From the NCBI GenBank assembly GCA_947034885.2, contig OX344756.2:20877489-20941488 (forward strand): a stretch of DNA of 64,000 nucleotides, given 5' to 3'. This stretch comes from Thuidium tamariscinum (taxonomy: Eukaryota; Streptophyta; Bryopsida; Hypnales; Thuidiaceae). Below the pieces are notes generated by a model. The model made no database searches, was not told the origin of the DNA, and was given only the letters and a program-made list of their open reading frames with translations. A program made the position numbers and the translations under genes. This document shows, one piece after another, positions 48,220 to 59,617 of the stretch (the stretch's first letter is position 1; every line of letters begins with the position of its first letter).

Positions 48220-49380
48220 TGAGAGTCTACTTTCACATTCCATTCCACATCTTCAAACATTCATTCATTCCAAGTGTTTGAATTCTATTTGATTCACAAG
48301 CGAGGGGAGCAAGAAGAGCGGCAACTGATCGAGTACCTCTAGGAAGAACCACTTTGGAATAAGAAGTTGAGCTTCAGAGACTCAGGAATTTGTTGTTGTA
48401 GGGTTTTCGATTTGGAGTGGAATGTGGAAACTGCGATTGAAGACTCGGTTTGGTTAATTGCGATAGTTGAATTGGATTTCATTGCAAGGAGTTGTTACCA
48501 GCTTCGAATCAATTGCACGGAATTGATAGCTTACAGGTTTACTCCTTTTCTGGAGGCGCATCACATTTTCTTGAGTAGGGTTGGCTTTCTTTCTTTGTAC
48601 TGTAAGGACTAAAGACACTGGCCAAATTACAAATTTAGAAGTCATCCTTCCCTGACTTTACTTTCAAATGCTGACTTCAACACTGTAGTGGAAGTGCTTT
48701 AAAGTTATTATTGAGATCTTGATTCTTCCGTGGATTGCAGATGGGCCGCTTGGGGTGGGAGGAGCTGGGAGGAGCTGAATTCTGCTGCAGGTGAGGCTTC
48801 GATGCTTAATCAACCTGCCTGTGTTGTAGGCAACTCTTTCATCTGCGGTTTTCTAAGTTTGAAGACATGGAGATTCCTCCACTTTCAGGTGACCTTCTCT
48901 CAGAGTCCAATCTCAAGCTTGTTTTGTCACTTATTGCTTCGTTTTGACATGCTTGAGTACTACTGGCACGGCACCCTCTGAGGACAGTGCCAATTAACAG
49001 GCGTATAAAGCAAACACAGAGCAAATAGAGGAACTCACGTTAGCTTAAGGTGTCCTGTCAGTGATACATTTTCATGCCAGTTTAGAGGGTGCTCAATAAG
49101 TGGGTTATGCCGGGGACTTGCCTTTGTAGAAATTCACTAGGTGATGCTATTTGCTACTGGACTAGAGGGCTTCGGGTACAGTACGTCGGAGCTGATCGTT
49201 ACTTAATTTTTCTATTTGTGATAGAGGTTGGAATTGATTTCTGACTTCTGGGGAAACTTGAATTCCAGTGGCTATGGTTTGTTTGAGAGTGGCTGGCTCT
49301 TGGAGAACGTGCCGTAGGGGTGATGGTACAGTATGAAGCTGTGGAGATGACGACTCTCCTGGTGTGTGTATTTAAAGGCA
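48220..49380. other. CACTA interior between the two P450 fragments
   Basis: Short frames only. A stretch near 48857-48945 is open and coding-like (FEDMEIPPLSGDLL) but not identifiable. It could be further captured host DNA. Confidence 0.35.
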
Positions 49381-49383
49381 GTG

Positions 49384-49601
49384 GCTTGCTGGAGCCTAGT
49401 CTCCCGCTCATCGGCTCCTTCCACTTGTTGGACAAATTCCCACAGCGAGATTTGGCCAAACTGGCAGAGACTTACGGGCCGCTGATGTCCGTATGGTTGG
49501 GGCCGAGGCTCGTTGTGGTGGCGACCTCCCCGGCGGCAGCGGAGGAGATTCTCAAGACTCAAGGCGCCAATTTCGCGGACCGAATCCCACTTAACATACA
49601 G
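49384..49601 (+). pseudogene. Cytochrome P450 N-proximal exon fragment
   Basis: The reading PLIGSFHLLDKFPQRDLAKL, then AETYGPLMSVWLGPRLVVVA and EEILKTQGANFADRIPL, matches the region after the hinge of plant A-type P450s (helices A-B). It ends at a possible splice donor at 49602 (CAG/GTTTGC). The heme-binding Cys region and all catalytic helices are absent, so it cannot make an active enzyme. The subfamily cannot be set; the CYP71 clan is likely. Confidence 0.85.
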
Positions 49602-49949
49602 GTTTGCAAAATTACTTGCTTCATCTTGCTCAATGGGTGATTGTCATTTGTATATATGCACTCAGTTTGGTTGAGGATATGGAGGTGTTTCTACAGGAGG
49701 TGGTTCTATGCAGAGGGCCTTCGGAATCCAAGGGAACGGTCATGTGATGGCATTGAGGCCCGGGCTATGGCGTGGGGTTTGCCGAGCATCGGACCCAAAT
49801 GCTGATGGCATTGCGACCTCTCCAAAGCCAATTGAGGTCTACAATCCTTTTCCCGTTTCTTCATTTCTTATGCACCAAATCCTCCTTCCTCTGTTCTATA
49901 ATTTCTATTCTATTTACGGAGGCTGATTTCGGATATGAATTCCTTTCAG

Positions 49950-51078
49950 GTGGTTTACGATCCACAATAGCGGTTTGAGGAACTTGCCATGGAAATCAAG
50001 AGCTCCTCCTCAGCTTCGGTCTCCAACCTCACCCTGTTTTCACCTTCCAAGGTTTGTCGCGTGTCTTTCCTTCTCAGTGTTGTCTTAGCTTGTTAATCAT
50101 AGGGTTTTGTTTTCGCAGTTCGCTTACTATATTGGTACATGAAATTTTGTAAACAGCTAATTATTTAATAATGTTCAAGCTCCACCGTCTGAAGTTGCCA
50201 TTTTTGGCTCTTCATAATTGCTTCGTTTCACGTTGGTCGCGGACCTCGTCAGAAGGGTTGACGGTGTGTCATTCCCTATTTCAAGATATCGTATTAAGCT
50301 TCATTGTGGATCAATATCATGCAGATGAACGTGTTTTTGAGGATCACGGGCAAACGACCTGATGGTTATCATGACCTAGCCTCCCTCTTTCATGTGAGTA
50401 TTTTGACTTCGATGGTCTGATTAATGTTAAATTCTAGCCTTCGACCAGTCATCTCTGAGATCTTTTCTTTGTGTCTTTTCTACTTGCGTGAAAGATTGAA
50501 TGGGTAGCATGCATCTACTGTCAAGCAATTGCAAAAAACCTATTTGAAATTTTTAGTACTTTTTACGGGGGTTTATTCTTGAAGGGATTTAGTTAAGAGG
50601 AAGTCCTGGTGTCTGGACAAAAATAGATGTCGTTCCTTAGGAATGATGTCAGATGAATTACTGCTGGCATTTTACACTTCTATTACTTTCGATGTTCAAA
50701 CACAAGTGATTAGTCGAGGGGACATCATCAAATTTTCAGTCTCCCCATCAACCAGCAAAGATTCTATTACAACTAACGCATCTGGCGTACCCCTGGACGG
50801 AAAAAACTTGGTACACCGTAGATCTGATTCTTGCATACACCTGTAACCATCTGTTAGCCTCTTAGATTGTTTCAATGCTTTCAGCAGCCATCATTTGGTT
50901 GTTGCTAGACATTACTAAAGGTTACTTGTTCTGCTGATATCCTCAAACACAAGGTCAATTCTGCAATATTCTGCTTGCTCTTCTGGTCCTATGCATTGAC
51001 ATCATTCTGCTCGTTTTGAAGATCATCAAAGCATTTAATTTGTACAGGGAGAAGACAGGCACAAAGAAATACTTCTGG
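49950..51078 (+). pseudogene. ispE: ispE (CMK) gene fragment captured in the CACTA element
   Basis: The intact gene encodes 4-diphosphocytidyl-2-C-methyl-D-erythritol kinase of the plastid MEP isoprenoid pathway. Four exons are recognisable: 49950-50051 (ending NLTLFSPSK), 50325-50393 (NVFLRITGKRPDGYHDLASL), 50706-50810 (RGDIIKFSVSPS...GVPLDGKNL) and 51022-51078 (IIKAFNLYREKTGTKKYFW). All are in phase 0, as expected for consecutive exons. Lesions are an in-frame TAG at 49968-49970, an acceptor before exon 3 that reads AA instead of AG (50704-50705), and Met in place of the usual Ile at the start of exon 2. The GHMP-kinase ATP-binding region (GAGLGGGSS in the family) and the C-terminal half are absent. 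Retained introns show capture from genomic DNA, not mRNA. Confidence 0.9.
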
Positions 51079-51355
51079 GTAAGAAATATTTTTTCTTGGT
51101 ACTGGACGTCAGTTGAGGTTAAGCGAATTTAACCAATCAAGAACATCTTTATAATCCATGGACTGCACAATACATCTAGAACATAGTATTCTGAATTATC
51201 TGTAAATTTTAACAAGCTTTTTCATTGTGTTATCCATTTGTTGACATGGATTGGTCTCCTTGAACTTCAAGGATGTTATTGGGACCATGATTATGACATT
51301 CGCTGGAGACATCTACTAGTGTTTAACTAGAAAGTATGGTTGTTTGTGATACAGG

Positions 51356-51424
51356 TTATGGTTATATGGTTATACTACATCCAAAATATAGGTTATTGAT
51401 ATATGGTTATACTACATCCAAAAT
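51356..51424. repeat. Small tandem duplication inside the CACTA element
   Basis: GGTTATACTACATCCAAAAT occurs twice, about 37 bp apart. Downstream, 51434-51528 is an open stretch (RKIALKALDGIDVNGIVDNL...) that looks coding but is not recognised. Confidence 0.7.
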
Positions 51425-51644
51425 GTTTTCCAGCGCAAGATTGCTTTGAAGGCTCTTGATGGGATAGATGTTAATGGGATAGTGGATAATTTGCTTGTGG
51501 ATTTATTGACAACACTCAATGTTTTGTAGCTAGCCTTCTTTAGGTATTATATGATATGACACCATATTCCTATGATATGACAAACATATATAATTTGCTA
51601 CATTGTATTCAAATTTGTGAGTTGCAAGAAGTTGTTATGTGAAT

Positions 51645-51850
51645 GGGCATCCAAATCAACATTTTTATGTCAATCATCAACACAAACGTGTCAAATTGGA
51701 CAAAAAAATGAACACTTTTATGTTCACAAAGAACAAAAAAGTGTCAATTTGATTGTCCAAATCAACACTTTTTTGTTCATCTTTGTCCAAATCAACATGT
51801 CCTAATTAACAAAAAAAAATCAACACTTTCTTGTAATTTTGGACGCTGAA
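51645..51850. repeat. Right subterminal repeat array of the CACTA element
   Basis: At least five copies of (G)TCCAAATCAACA-like or inverted TTGATTTGGAC words lie within 200 bp, interleaved with AACACTTTT(T)TGT(T) words. Confidence 0.75.
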
Positions 51851-51863
51851 TTTTCTACTAGTG

Positions 51864-52160
51864 TGCTAGGATGTCCATTGTGAATTTTGTTTTTTTATTG
51901 TGTTGAGGGAGTAAGACTCTTAGAAACAATGAAGTTCCAATATACTAAATCTTGGAAAAAGCATCACATTAGAAACACATTTAAAAGAGCTTTGGAGTAG
52001 ATTTTGAGAAGCTATAAATTAATTGTGGTTATACATGTATGTCTTTTGACTTGAAATTTTTTTTTGGTGACTTCAATTTCAAATTTGACACGTAAGAAAA
52101 ATTGAAAGCTTTCAAATCACTTTTACAATCTTAACACCTTTATAATTAGATATTTGTAAT
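51864..52160. repeat. Dispersed repeat, right half beyond the CACTA element
   Basis: Continues the copy begun at 46560-46749; aligns with about 22787-23110. Confidence 0.7.
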
Positions 52161-53175
52161 CTTTTAATTTTTAAGTTATATTGTGAAATAAGATTTCATT
52201 TCATAAAATTTGGACATGTTGAAATATGAGTAACATTGGAAGGGTTTTGTCTTTACATACCTCAAGCTCCAGATGTCGCAGTACATGGTACGTAAATTTC
52301 CCATTGTTTTTTGTTTTTTTCTTAAATCTTATTTTTAACATGTTTAGGTTGAATCTATATGGTTACAATTCAAATAAATTGATAAATCCCATCAAAGTGA
52401 TGGCTTTTTGTTCAGTGTAGAGGAAATTTCAAGAAGCTCAAAAAAGTCTTTGACATATAGGGATTAGAATTTTGGTGTATACCACTGGTAGCCCAACTAT
52501 ATCGGCTTCATAATGCCATTCATAATTTTTTAGAAGCCAATGTTGTCAAAATTTCACAATCATACCAAAACAATGTAATCCACTAATGTATATGTGACAA
52601 GTCCTAAAAAATTGGAAGCTACAGTTCTTACTTCAAGGAGCAATACGGTTGTGCTTATAGTTGTGCAACAAGTCAAATGTGGTGATTATTTTGCCCCTAC
52701 ATTTTATTTCTCAGGAAAACAAAGGAACTTTTTATTTGCCACATATGATTAAATTTGCAAATTTTGGGTTCTTATTTGCAATAAGAGGCCCCATATTAGC
52801 AATAAGAACATTATGGACTCTACATTTGGCTCATTGCAAAACTATGAACACAACTAAGCAATGATCACGGAAAAAAGCTTCATCACACAATGATGGAAGT
52901 CAAAGTGATTATGATTTATTTTTAATATAAATTTTTTGCAACATGTATCCAAATTCAACATGGTGGATTGAGAAAACACCATGAAAATATTACATCAACT
53001 ATAGAGGCACAAATTCCTCAATTACTACAATTTTCAAAACCTTAGACACTAAAGGTTGTCACACTTTCTTTAGTATGATTGTAATTCTTGGAGAATGTGC
53101 ATGCAACATTTATAGGTTAGTAGTTTGTGACAAATACAACTAGTTATCCTCCAAAGGTAAAGAAACAATCTCAAG
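52161..53175. other. AT-rich DNA, no gene seen
   Basis: No supported feature. Confidence 0.5.
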
Positions 53176-53620
53176 CATTAGGGGAGAATTGAACCTCCAA
53201 AGAGGCCGCTTTGTAATGCAAGAGAGTGGGTGGGAAGAGCCTTTTCAACTTACTAATTGGGCCAAGAATTGCATGATGAATTCAAAAATTTATCATCATT
53301 ATCCAATCCATCTCCATAGTCTCATAACTATTTGGGAGGAAAAAGCCTTTTTATCTCACTAATTATGCCAAGAATTGCATGATAAATTCAAAAATTGTCA
53401 TCATTATCTAATCCATCTCCCAAATCTCTCAAATCTCATGATGATTCAATCATGAAAGATGGAGCACACACCTACCGCAAATATCTACAAGCCAAGTGGA
53501 TACATGCAATCCTACATGGAAGTAGTAATGATGACATGGGCACTCTCATACTCATTTAATTTGTATTAAAATTAGTAAGAAAACTCAAAGCCTCTTTAAG
53601 GGTTCAATTTTCCCCTAATG
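53176..53620. mobile_element. Foldback/MITE-like element with CATTAGGGG ends
   Basis: The ends are inverted: CATTAGGGGAGAATTGAACC on the left and CATTAGGGGAAAATTGAACC as reverse complement of the right, followed by AAAGAGGC on both. The inside holds an imperfect tandem pair of about 105 bp (near 53241 and 53348). No target duplication is clear. The right end recurs at 33660-33770. Confidence 0.6.
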
Positions 53621-56600
53621 GAAAAGTTCTTGAGTAATTTTTCACTTTAGTTGGTTGAATGTAAGTTACAAATTTCCCATCCAACCTTGCAAGTAAGAAA
53701 TTCCTTGATAATTGCTTTTACCAACACAAAGAGGTGTTACACCTCCTTTATACAGAACGGTTTACCATTGGCTCTTCTTTTCTCTCACCATTTTCTCCAA
53801 ACCCCTCAAAAAAGGTGTAACTACTTGTTTTATTGGCATGGGGTAACATCGCAAAGAGTGTAAGGACACTTTCAACTACACACGTTTCTAAACATAGCAT
53901 GACTTGGATTTAGTCAAATATAGCTATACTACAACCTTTGAAAATGGATCAATGGCACAAACATCCTAAATTCTACAAGGTTTACTTCAACTTCTACTAG
54001 AAGAAGGCATAAATTAGTGCTACTAAAGCAATTTCACTTGAATTAACGTGGTCCAATTCTTGTCCACAAGCAATTGCAATATAGACTACATGAAATCTTT
54101 AGTTCCGAAAAACTAACACAAATTAGACTACAGTCTTTTCACTTGACATGGACATTACAAATATGGCTAAGTCACAAAGCAATCAATCAATATATAATGG
54201 ATGTATAAGAAGAACAATGATGACTCCCTTTCTCGAGATGGAGTCCAAAACTGGAACCTTTCATCCATTTCTCCTACATCATAAGAATAGTGTACCATAA
54301 TTACTACCAATTCATAGACAAAGTGATATATCCAATGACCAAAGCTAAAGTGGTGTCAATACTCTTGATGAGATCATAAATTTAGTCTTACTACAAAATA
54401 AACTTATATTGCATACCCTACTTACTAATTTTAATATAGTCTCTACACAAAGCCACCAATTTAGTTATGAACTTTCTAATTTATAATATTGAATAACAAT
54501 GGCTTTGTTTCTCCATCAACTTCTAAACAAACTTCTTTGACTATTTTTTCACCACAAATCCTCAAACACAAACCCTAAATGGCCACCATTCATACTTTCA
54601 AGGATCATGAGATTACAATCAAATTTATATGCAACTTCATTCCATCATGCACAAATCTACCCCACATTAATGTTTTCAAAGATATTGTTATATTACTTTA
54701 ATTGCAATGCAAATGCCCCCAAATTTTTAGTTGTACGGAATCTGTAGTTGATCGAAAAGGAAACTACAGAAAACAATTCTCAATTTAGTTTCCAAATCCT
54801 GTACAATGGGCTAGAATGAAAACATCCTTGATTGAACTTTTCAAATGCAAACAATGCATGATGTCCAGTTTTTCGAAGCAAACATTGAGAGTCAAGATGT
54901 TTCTAGAGTTAAGAGTAGTTCATATGGTATGAATGAAGATTGATTTCTCAATAAGACGAAGCAATGGTGGTCAGGCACATTCACCTCAAACTGCCAATTT
55001 TGGTACCCTGGCCTGGAAGTCAAAAACAAATGTAGATGTGAAACTATTAGCTGCCTCAAGAAAAGTCCAATCCAAGTTGTGCAATATATATTACCACACA
55101 TAATACTCTGAGTTTTGTAAGTTGATACACTCATGCCACTAAACTCCCCTTACGCCATCACCCTGGACGGAAAAAATGCTTCAAGTCCCATTAGTGGCTC
55201 GTACATACCAATGACAATTTTGAGAAATCAAGCGAATTGTTTTCCATTATTTTCAAAAAGTTTTTTCCATCATGAAATAGGGGCAGCATAGAGAAACATA
55301 ATGGATTTGGATGCAGCTACCTCAGTTTTGAGAAGAGAAAAGCTCAACTAGAACTCTACGAAAGTGAACGCTTTGACGCTTATGTCTTGAGACAAAATAC
55401 AGCACATGAAAAGTGAGCTTTAGGGCTCAGGTTGCGATACAGCTTGGAGCAAATGCTCATCAATCTATGTCAGTAACTGCTTTCAGAGTGAGAGACCATT
55501 TTCAGCAACGCGACTAGTCACAACAGTCAGAAGAACGATTGGGTTAGATGTAAAGAACAATCACAAGTAAATATCTTGGCAATCCAGTATCACATTCGTA
55601 TTCAAGCACTCATACTTCCAGTAAAGGGGGCCAACATGGTCAAGTCAACGATGATATTTAGGTGCGAAATAGGAACAAGGCTCCGCTGGTTCTCAATTCC
55701 AACGGTTATGGTACTCGTTGCAGCTCAGCAAACTACTACCAACCACATACTGCTCTATTCTCAAGAATGTCCTGCAACGACACACAAACACAATACGTCA
55801 AGCACAATCCCAAGACACCTCCGACACCACACTGGAGATAGCGAGTAAAAAAACAGACAGCTAAAATACGGCCTCATCACAATCATGCGACATCTACATC
55901 GCGAACCTAAACCTCATCCACGCACCCCAACCACACCCATGCATCCCGAAGCTCGCAGGTTTTCAAAATCATCTAAACAGTGACCTCATGCAATATCATC
56001 GACTTTCATCTACAAATACACTCGTGGCATCGAGCGCTGCTTTAGTTCCTCGATAACTGTACCATGCCACTCTGGGGTTCTCAAATTTCAGTCCCGAACC
56101 TGTAATTAAACCCTGATCCCAAAACCTGGACCCCGTGCTGACCTCATCCCTCAATCATACACCACTTACGAATCATTCGCTCCTGCACTCACCTCGCTCT
56201 TTCATCGCATAGAGCGAAAACCCTAAAACGATGAATGCGAAATGGCTCTCTGCACTGCAGAAACCTCCAGCTCGAATCAAACACCTTGCCCAAACCGATG
56301 GGACAAACCGAAACAAAGAAAATGACACTCGCTAGGGATAGCTCCATCCCGCCCGGCACCACCAACAGTGCCTCCTACATCACGTACACATAACCTAAAA
56401 CCTACACCGCGCCAGGTTGCAATAACAGTACATGCTGCCATCCTCGCTGCATCGCAATTCCAGCGAAACCAGAACCAAACACAACGTGTCGACCAAAGAC
56501 ACCGGTATTCACCACCGCAATCTGCATTGACACCGTTCTCAAACCACCGCTGCCTCGGCGATCAGGACACCCAGTAACTCCTCCGCTGCTACTTTCATCT

Positions 56601-56760
56601 GCCTCACTCCACTATCGAAAAGACCGTCCGCAGTTCTAAGACATATTCCCACCACCAATTCAACGCCCCAGTCACCGCACTGCCCAATACAATAAAGACT
56701 CATCGTCATGCCAGGGGTTTCATTCGGGAAAACAGACTCACCAGCTCGTTCACGGGTGCC
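53621..56760. other. Intergenic DNA and 3' flank of the left eL14 gene
   Basis: AT-rich to about 55300, then more balanced. 55300-56760 lies downstream of eL14 on its strand and may include a long 3'UTR, since a GT donor-like site occurs just past the stop. Short frames here are not recognisable. Confidence 0.45.
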
Positions 56761-57165
56761 CTAGGCCTTCTCCCGCCTCAGCTTACCCAACTCGCGGCGG
56801 ACGATGGAGCTCTTCTTCACGCGCGCAACCATCACCTTGAAGCGGTCGAAGTCCGTCAGGGCCGCTCGCCGCTTGCGCACCGCCAGCTTGCGTCCCCACG
56901 CGCTGTTGGCCCACTTCTGGTCCACCTCGGCGGACTCATACGCCGCCTTGAGCACCTTCTTGGGCGGTGTGCGGGGCAATTCGGGAATGGTGATGTCTGT
57001 CAGCGAAAGGCGCTTGAAGTTGATCTGCGTGCGCACGATGTCGGGCGAGTCCACCAGCGCCCGGTTCTGGTCGATCACGTCCACGATCACCACCAGCTTG
57101 CCGTAGTCCGGCCCGTAGTTGACGAGCGCCACGCGCCCGATCTCCACGAAACGACGGAACACCAT
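56761..57165 (-). CDS. RPL14: 60S ribosomal protein eL14, left copy
   Basis: Structural protein of the cytosolic large ribosomal subunit. A single exon encodes 134 aa, the usual plant length. The start [20 protein letters not shown] carries the conserved SH3-like region. Further family marks are [30 protein letters not shown] and [20 protein letters not shown]. The Lys/Arg-rich C-terminus ends KLRREKA. Codon use is GC-rich, unlike the surrounding AT-rich DNA. A C/G-rich leader lies upstream (57166-57340). The gene is intact. An inverted twin starts at 63741, and the sequence compared so far is identical. Confidence 0.96.
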   Translation of the reverse strand: MVFRRFVEIGRVALVNYGPDYGKLVVIVDVIDQNRALVDSPDIVRTQINFKRLSLTDITIPELPRTPPKKVLKAAYESAEVDQKWANSAWGRKLAVRKRRAALTDFDRFKVMVARVKKSSIVRRELGKLRREKA

Positions 57166-57355
57166 CTTGTCTTGACGGGGGGCGGGGGGGAAGGCAAGCT
57201 CGGGCTTCGGTGGCTATGGCGGACTCGGAACGGCGCCTCGCTGCGAAAGAGAAACCTTCGCACGCACTACCTTCGTCTTTAGGGCACCCCGTCTGTCGTC
57301 CCCGCCAAACCCTAATTCCACGGCCCAACTCAGGTCCCCAAATCCCAAGCGGGGC
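56906..57355. repeat. Left arm of the eL14 inverted duplication (visible part)
   Basis: Paired positions sum to 120906 with 63551-64000. Identity holds from the window edge through the coding region and leader, and breaks near 57348-57355. The arm must extend further left, because the right twin is cut by the window end. Confidence 0.93.
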
Positions 57356-58477
57356 TGGAGTAAGCTTATTTCTTGATGCTTGAAGTGATCCTTGAGTTGT
57401 CTTCTACAGTGGGAGTGTTACACTTAATTTTTAATTATTATAGAGGAGCCACCCATTATTGATGAAATGAGCAATTCTGGTCATGAAGTGGAATAGTGTA
57501 CATCAAAGCATATAATTTATTGAGTGCAAAGATAGAATTGGAAAGATTGCAAAAAATTTGGTAATTTTATATTTTGAATTGAAATCACTATGATTTTGGG
57601 GAGCCAAAGAGTACTCTAAATCCTTAGCCAATGTCTGAACTTTTCCAATTCCAATCATTTAAGAATTATTTTTCTACTCATTACTTCCTAATCCTTTCCT
57701 ATTTTCTTGCTCACTATTTTTGGACATGTGTCATAAACTTATTAATTCAAATATTGAAAAGGAATAAAAAACACATTCCAACTTCAATTGGAAATCTATC
57801 GTGGCATGGGTTAGAAATAATTGCATCTTAAAGGTTGAATGTGGGTCTTTGATAGAAAATCAGTGGATATACCTTTGCATAATACAATTGAGATGGAGTT
57901 TAATACTATATTTTAGTGAGTATTTTTCTTTTTTCCTCTTGAGTAGAAATAGCTTATTGTTTTTCATACAAAGTTCTAAAACATGGAATTGTAAGTAAGA
58001 TTGTTAGAATTGCTCTATTTATAGAAAGGAAAGGAAAGAAAAGCTTCAAGGAAAAAATGTTTTTGAATTAGTAAAGAATTAATTATTTGCAAATAAATTG
58101 GATATAAAATATATGAAATAAATAAATTGAAATTTATTATTAGAACTGCAAATTATTTTATTTGATATGGAATTATATTTTATCAATTTGGGGTTATAAA
58201 AAATTGTTACAATTTTCTTTTTACAAATAGCTTTGTAATTCTTTGAATTTAGGCAATACAATTTTTGACCTATTTTTCTTGACTTTTATGTATAGGTCAT
58301 GAAGTGAATCTCAAATGAACTATTTTCCATCTTGTTTTATCATGAATTGAATTGCTCAATAAAATAGAATGAAAGCATATTTTTAGATTCATTTTTTGTC
58401 TTTGAAATGTGAGTGATCTAAAGTGTTCATTTAGTAAAAACAAAATAAGTATTTGGAAATATCAACATCACAAAAAT
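57356..58477. other. AT-rich upstream region of the PIH1 gene
   Basis: Between the eL14 arm and the PIH1 start. Very AT-rich; no gene seen. An upstream in-frame stop lies at 58410-58412, in the frame of the ATG at 58407 rather than that of the PIH1 start. Confidence 0.45.
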
Positions 58478-59617
58478 ATGACAAAAGACAATGAAGTTAC
58501 TGAAATGTTACATCATTTGCGTAGTCTAAATTTGAGTGAAGGAGAGATTCAACGACTAGCTACTGTTTTGAAAGATGATGAGTTCAAGAAAATGTTCAAT
58601 GACTACATTGAAGAGATATCCGATCCTCAGAATAAAGAGGCCATGGACAAGCACATTAACATGTGCGAGAAGAACCCAAAACAGGGTACTGAAAATTATT
58701 CCTTAGCAAACAAGGAGCTCCTTCTTCCATATGCAGATTTTTGCTTAAAGACTTATAACACAAAAACATCACAAAAGGTTTTTATCAACTTTTGTTATTG
58801 TGAAAAAATTGGAAATTGTGAGCCATTTGTCAATCCCATACGCCATGGTACTGAATGGAAAATACCATATTCCTTAGGAGGTCCTTCAAAAGAAAAAGAC
58901 AAAGCCAAAAAAGAATGTTTGGTATATGACTACATTGTTGGTATAGAAACAAATAAAAATGCAAAAGATGACAAAAAATTCAAGCAATTTCTTATTTCAA
59001 CTGCAATTGAAGCTATTGAAGAGCTAAAAGATGTTCAATTAGATAGAAAATTTTCTTTACCACTAATCAAATATAAAGGAAAGAATGGCTGTAAAGAACC
59101 ACGAATTTTTACAATAAGTAAAGAAGTCTCTTCTAAAGCCTTGCAAAATTCTTCAAATACAAATAATCATATAATGAAAAATGAAAAAAAAGTAGAGAAA
59201 AAAGTTGTAGTTCCACCACTTGCTAATGATCAATTGTATACTTCAGAAGTAGTGAAAGACGTGGAGTCTTCTTGTAATGCAGCATGGGAGATTGAGATTG
59301 AACCTCCATATGAAGTACTTTATAGCAATATGGTGGATTACACAAATTGTTGGAACGATTCTCAATTACACACATCTAAGACTACACCTGAAGCAATTGT
59401 TTTACGTATTCATATGGCTAATGTTATTGATTCACATGACATACTTTTGGATGTTGAAGAAAAACAAGTAATTATGAGGGCACCGGGAAAATATAGATTG
59501 AAAGTAGATTTGAAATACAATGTTAACAAGTTACAAAGTCATGCACAATGGAAAAAAAATATTCATCAACTTCTTCTTACCTTGCCATTGGAATCTACAA
59601 ATACACCACTATGTTGA
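58478..59617 (+). CDS. PIH1-domain protein, Kintoun/DNAAF2-like dynein assembly factor
   Basis: Proteins of this group work in the cytoplasm with HSP90 to pre-assemble axonemal dynein arms for flagella. A single uninterrupted frame gives 379 aa. The PIH1 domain spans about residues 45-205: FCLKT (89-92), KVFINFCYCEK, then WKIPYSLGGP (127-136), CLVYDYIVG (147-155), STAIEAIEE and KYKGK. The WxIPYSL and VYD pattern favours Kintoun over other PIH1 proteins. The C-terminal part, about 285-379, resembles the CS-like PIH domain (LLDVEEKQVIMRAPGKYRLK). A long linker between is Asn/Lys-rich. The ATG at 58478 is preferred; a GTG-started extension upstream is open but atypical. Codons are very AT-rich and no introns are seen, unlike other genes here, so it may be a retrocopy, though no poly(A) tract is clear. 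It is usually shorter than animal Kintoun. Confidence 0.85.
   Translation: MTKDNEVTEMLHHLRSLNLSEGEIQRLATVLKDDEFKKMFNDYIEEISDPQNKEAMDKHINMCEKNPKQGTENYSLANKELLLPYADFCLKTYNTKTSQKVFINFCYCEKIGNCEPFVNPIRHGTEWKIPYSLGGPSKEKDKAKKECLVYDYIVGIETNKNAKDDKKFKQFLISTAIEAIEELKDVQLDRKFSLPLIKYKGKNGCKEPRIFTISKEVSSKALQNSSNTNNHIMKNEKKVEKKVVVPPLANDQLYTSEVVKDVESSCNAAWEIEIEPPYEVLYSNMVDYTNCWNDSQLHTSKTTPEAIVLRIHMANVIDSHDILLDVEEKQVIMRAPGKYRLKVDLKYNVNKLQSHAQWKKNIHQLLLTLPLESTNTPLC

Larger units (their letters stand above)
46750..51863. mobile_element. Non-autonomous CACTA transposon carrying host gene fragments
   Basis: The element is 5114 bp. The left end reads CACTACTAGAAAAT and the reverse complement of the right end CACTAGTAGAAAAT. 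A 3-bp TGC flanks both ends (46747-46749, 51864-51866). Subterminal repeats built on GTCCAAATCAACA and AACACTTTTTTGTT occur at the left end and many times at 51645-51830, in both orientations, as expected for CACTA transposase-binding sites. No transposase gene is seen. The interior is GC-richer than the flanks and contains ispE and P450 fragments with their introns. Confidence 0.9.

Noticed and set aside
56936..57328. 130-codon overlapping frame beginning MGRGIRVWRGRQ, also at 63578-63970
   Set aside because: It runs through the eL14 leader and coding region in another frame and owes its openness to high GC content.
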